Shown here piece by piece: positions 63,917 through 64,000 of a DNA stretch of 64,000 nt. How positions within the stretch are numbered: the stretch's first letter is position 1; every line of letters begins with the position of its first letter. Location: contig NZ_QEPO01000001.1 of the NCBI RefSeq assembly GCF_003252725.1, positions 310,001-374,000 on the forward strand, given 5' to 3'. Both the position numbers and the translations under genes were made by a program. The notes under the pieces are model-generated. The model did no database searches. It had not been told where the DNA came from and saw only the letters and a list, made by a program, of their open reading frames with translations. The DNA comes from Haemophilus parainfluenzae (GTDB lineage: Bacteria; Pseudomonadota; Gammaproteobacteria; Enterobacterales; Pasteurellaceae).

Positions 63917-64000
63917 TTATTTCCCCGTTAACCAACTTGCCAATAAGATAACGATAGTAAAAATAGCCAACCAAATAAGGTGAAGTTTAGTACTTTTTCG
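63917..64000 (-). CDS. 3' end of a membrane-protein gene (partial)
   Basis: 27 codons and a stop enter from the window edge. The product end is KSTKLHLIWLAIFTIVILLA-SWLTGK, a basic stretch and one membrane helix. Too short to identify. It is convergent with the sirtuin gene and ends just before the shared hairpin. Confidence 0.55.
   Translation of the reverse strand, partial: RKSTKLHLIWLAIFTIVILLASWLTGK

Overview
The window comes from a Pasteurellaceae chromosome, very probably Haemophilus and most like the H. parainfluenzae group. Three things point there: the Haemophilus-type DNA uptake signal (AAGTGCGGT/ACCGCACTT) is everywhere, often as inverted pairs serving as terminators; the flanks keep H. 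influenzae gene order (PPTase-hflK-hflC; metB-trx; ligase-gmhA-artPIQM); and the coding sequence is AT-rich. The exact species is an inference.

Left flank (1-6.4 kb): a glucose-family PTS permease (minus), a phosphopantetheinyl transferase, hflK-hflC, and a tri-haem quinol/cytochrome c peroxidase whose membrane anchor is separated from its catalytic part by a one-base frameshift in a G tract.

Central island (6.4-56.2 kb): a complete type VI secretion system (T6SS) with its cargo. VgrG1 and PAAR (minus) face a 12-gene structural operon tssB-C-E-F-G-tagH-J-K-L-vasI-A-M (plus). Hcp (minus) follows. Next, all on the minus strand (transcribed from 38.6 down to 24.8 kb), come ClpV, a DUF4123 adaptor, a VasX-like pore-forming effector and six tandem paralogous membrane proteins, which are probable immunity proteins. 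They share a nearly invariant C-terminal half but differ sharply in a loop between two membrane helices. On the plus strand from 38.8 kb, VgrG2 is followed by a cell-wall-targeting effector and its periplasmic SH3-tailed immunity protein, then by an array of displaced effector C-terminal tails. Each tail is joined to its own immunity gene and preceded by short scars copied from vgrG2 or from the effector N-terminus. The array goes on with an LprI-like lysozyme-inhibitor candidate and an unknown exported protein, and ends in a second DUF4123 adaptor / lipase effector / beta-propeller / membrane-protein module.

Right flank (56.3-64 kb): tRNA-Leu(TAA), tRNA-Cys(GCA) and tRNA-Gly(GCC) (minus), then metB, thioredoxin, an exported ATP-dependent DNA ligase (minus), gmhA, the arginine ABC transporter artPIQM behind a tandem ArgR operator, a CobB-type sirtuin, and the 3' end of a membrane-protein gene (minus).

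How it works together: TssJLM form the envelope complex, TssAEFGK-VgrG-PAAR the baseplate and spike, TssBC the sheath and Hcp the tube, with ClpV recycling the sheath. At least three effector types are encoded: pore-forming, peptidoglycan hydrolase and lipase. Each lies beside candidate immunity genes, and two of the loci show signs of repeated toxin replacement with old immunity genes retained. No transposase, integrase, CRISPR array or rRNA was seen.
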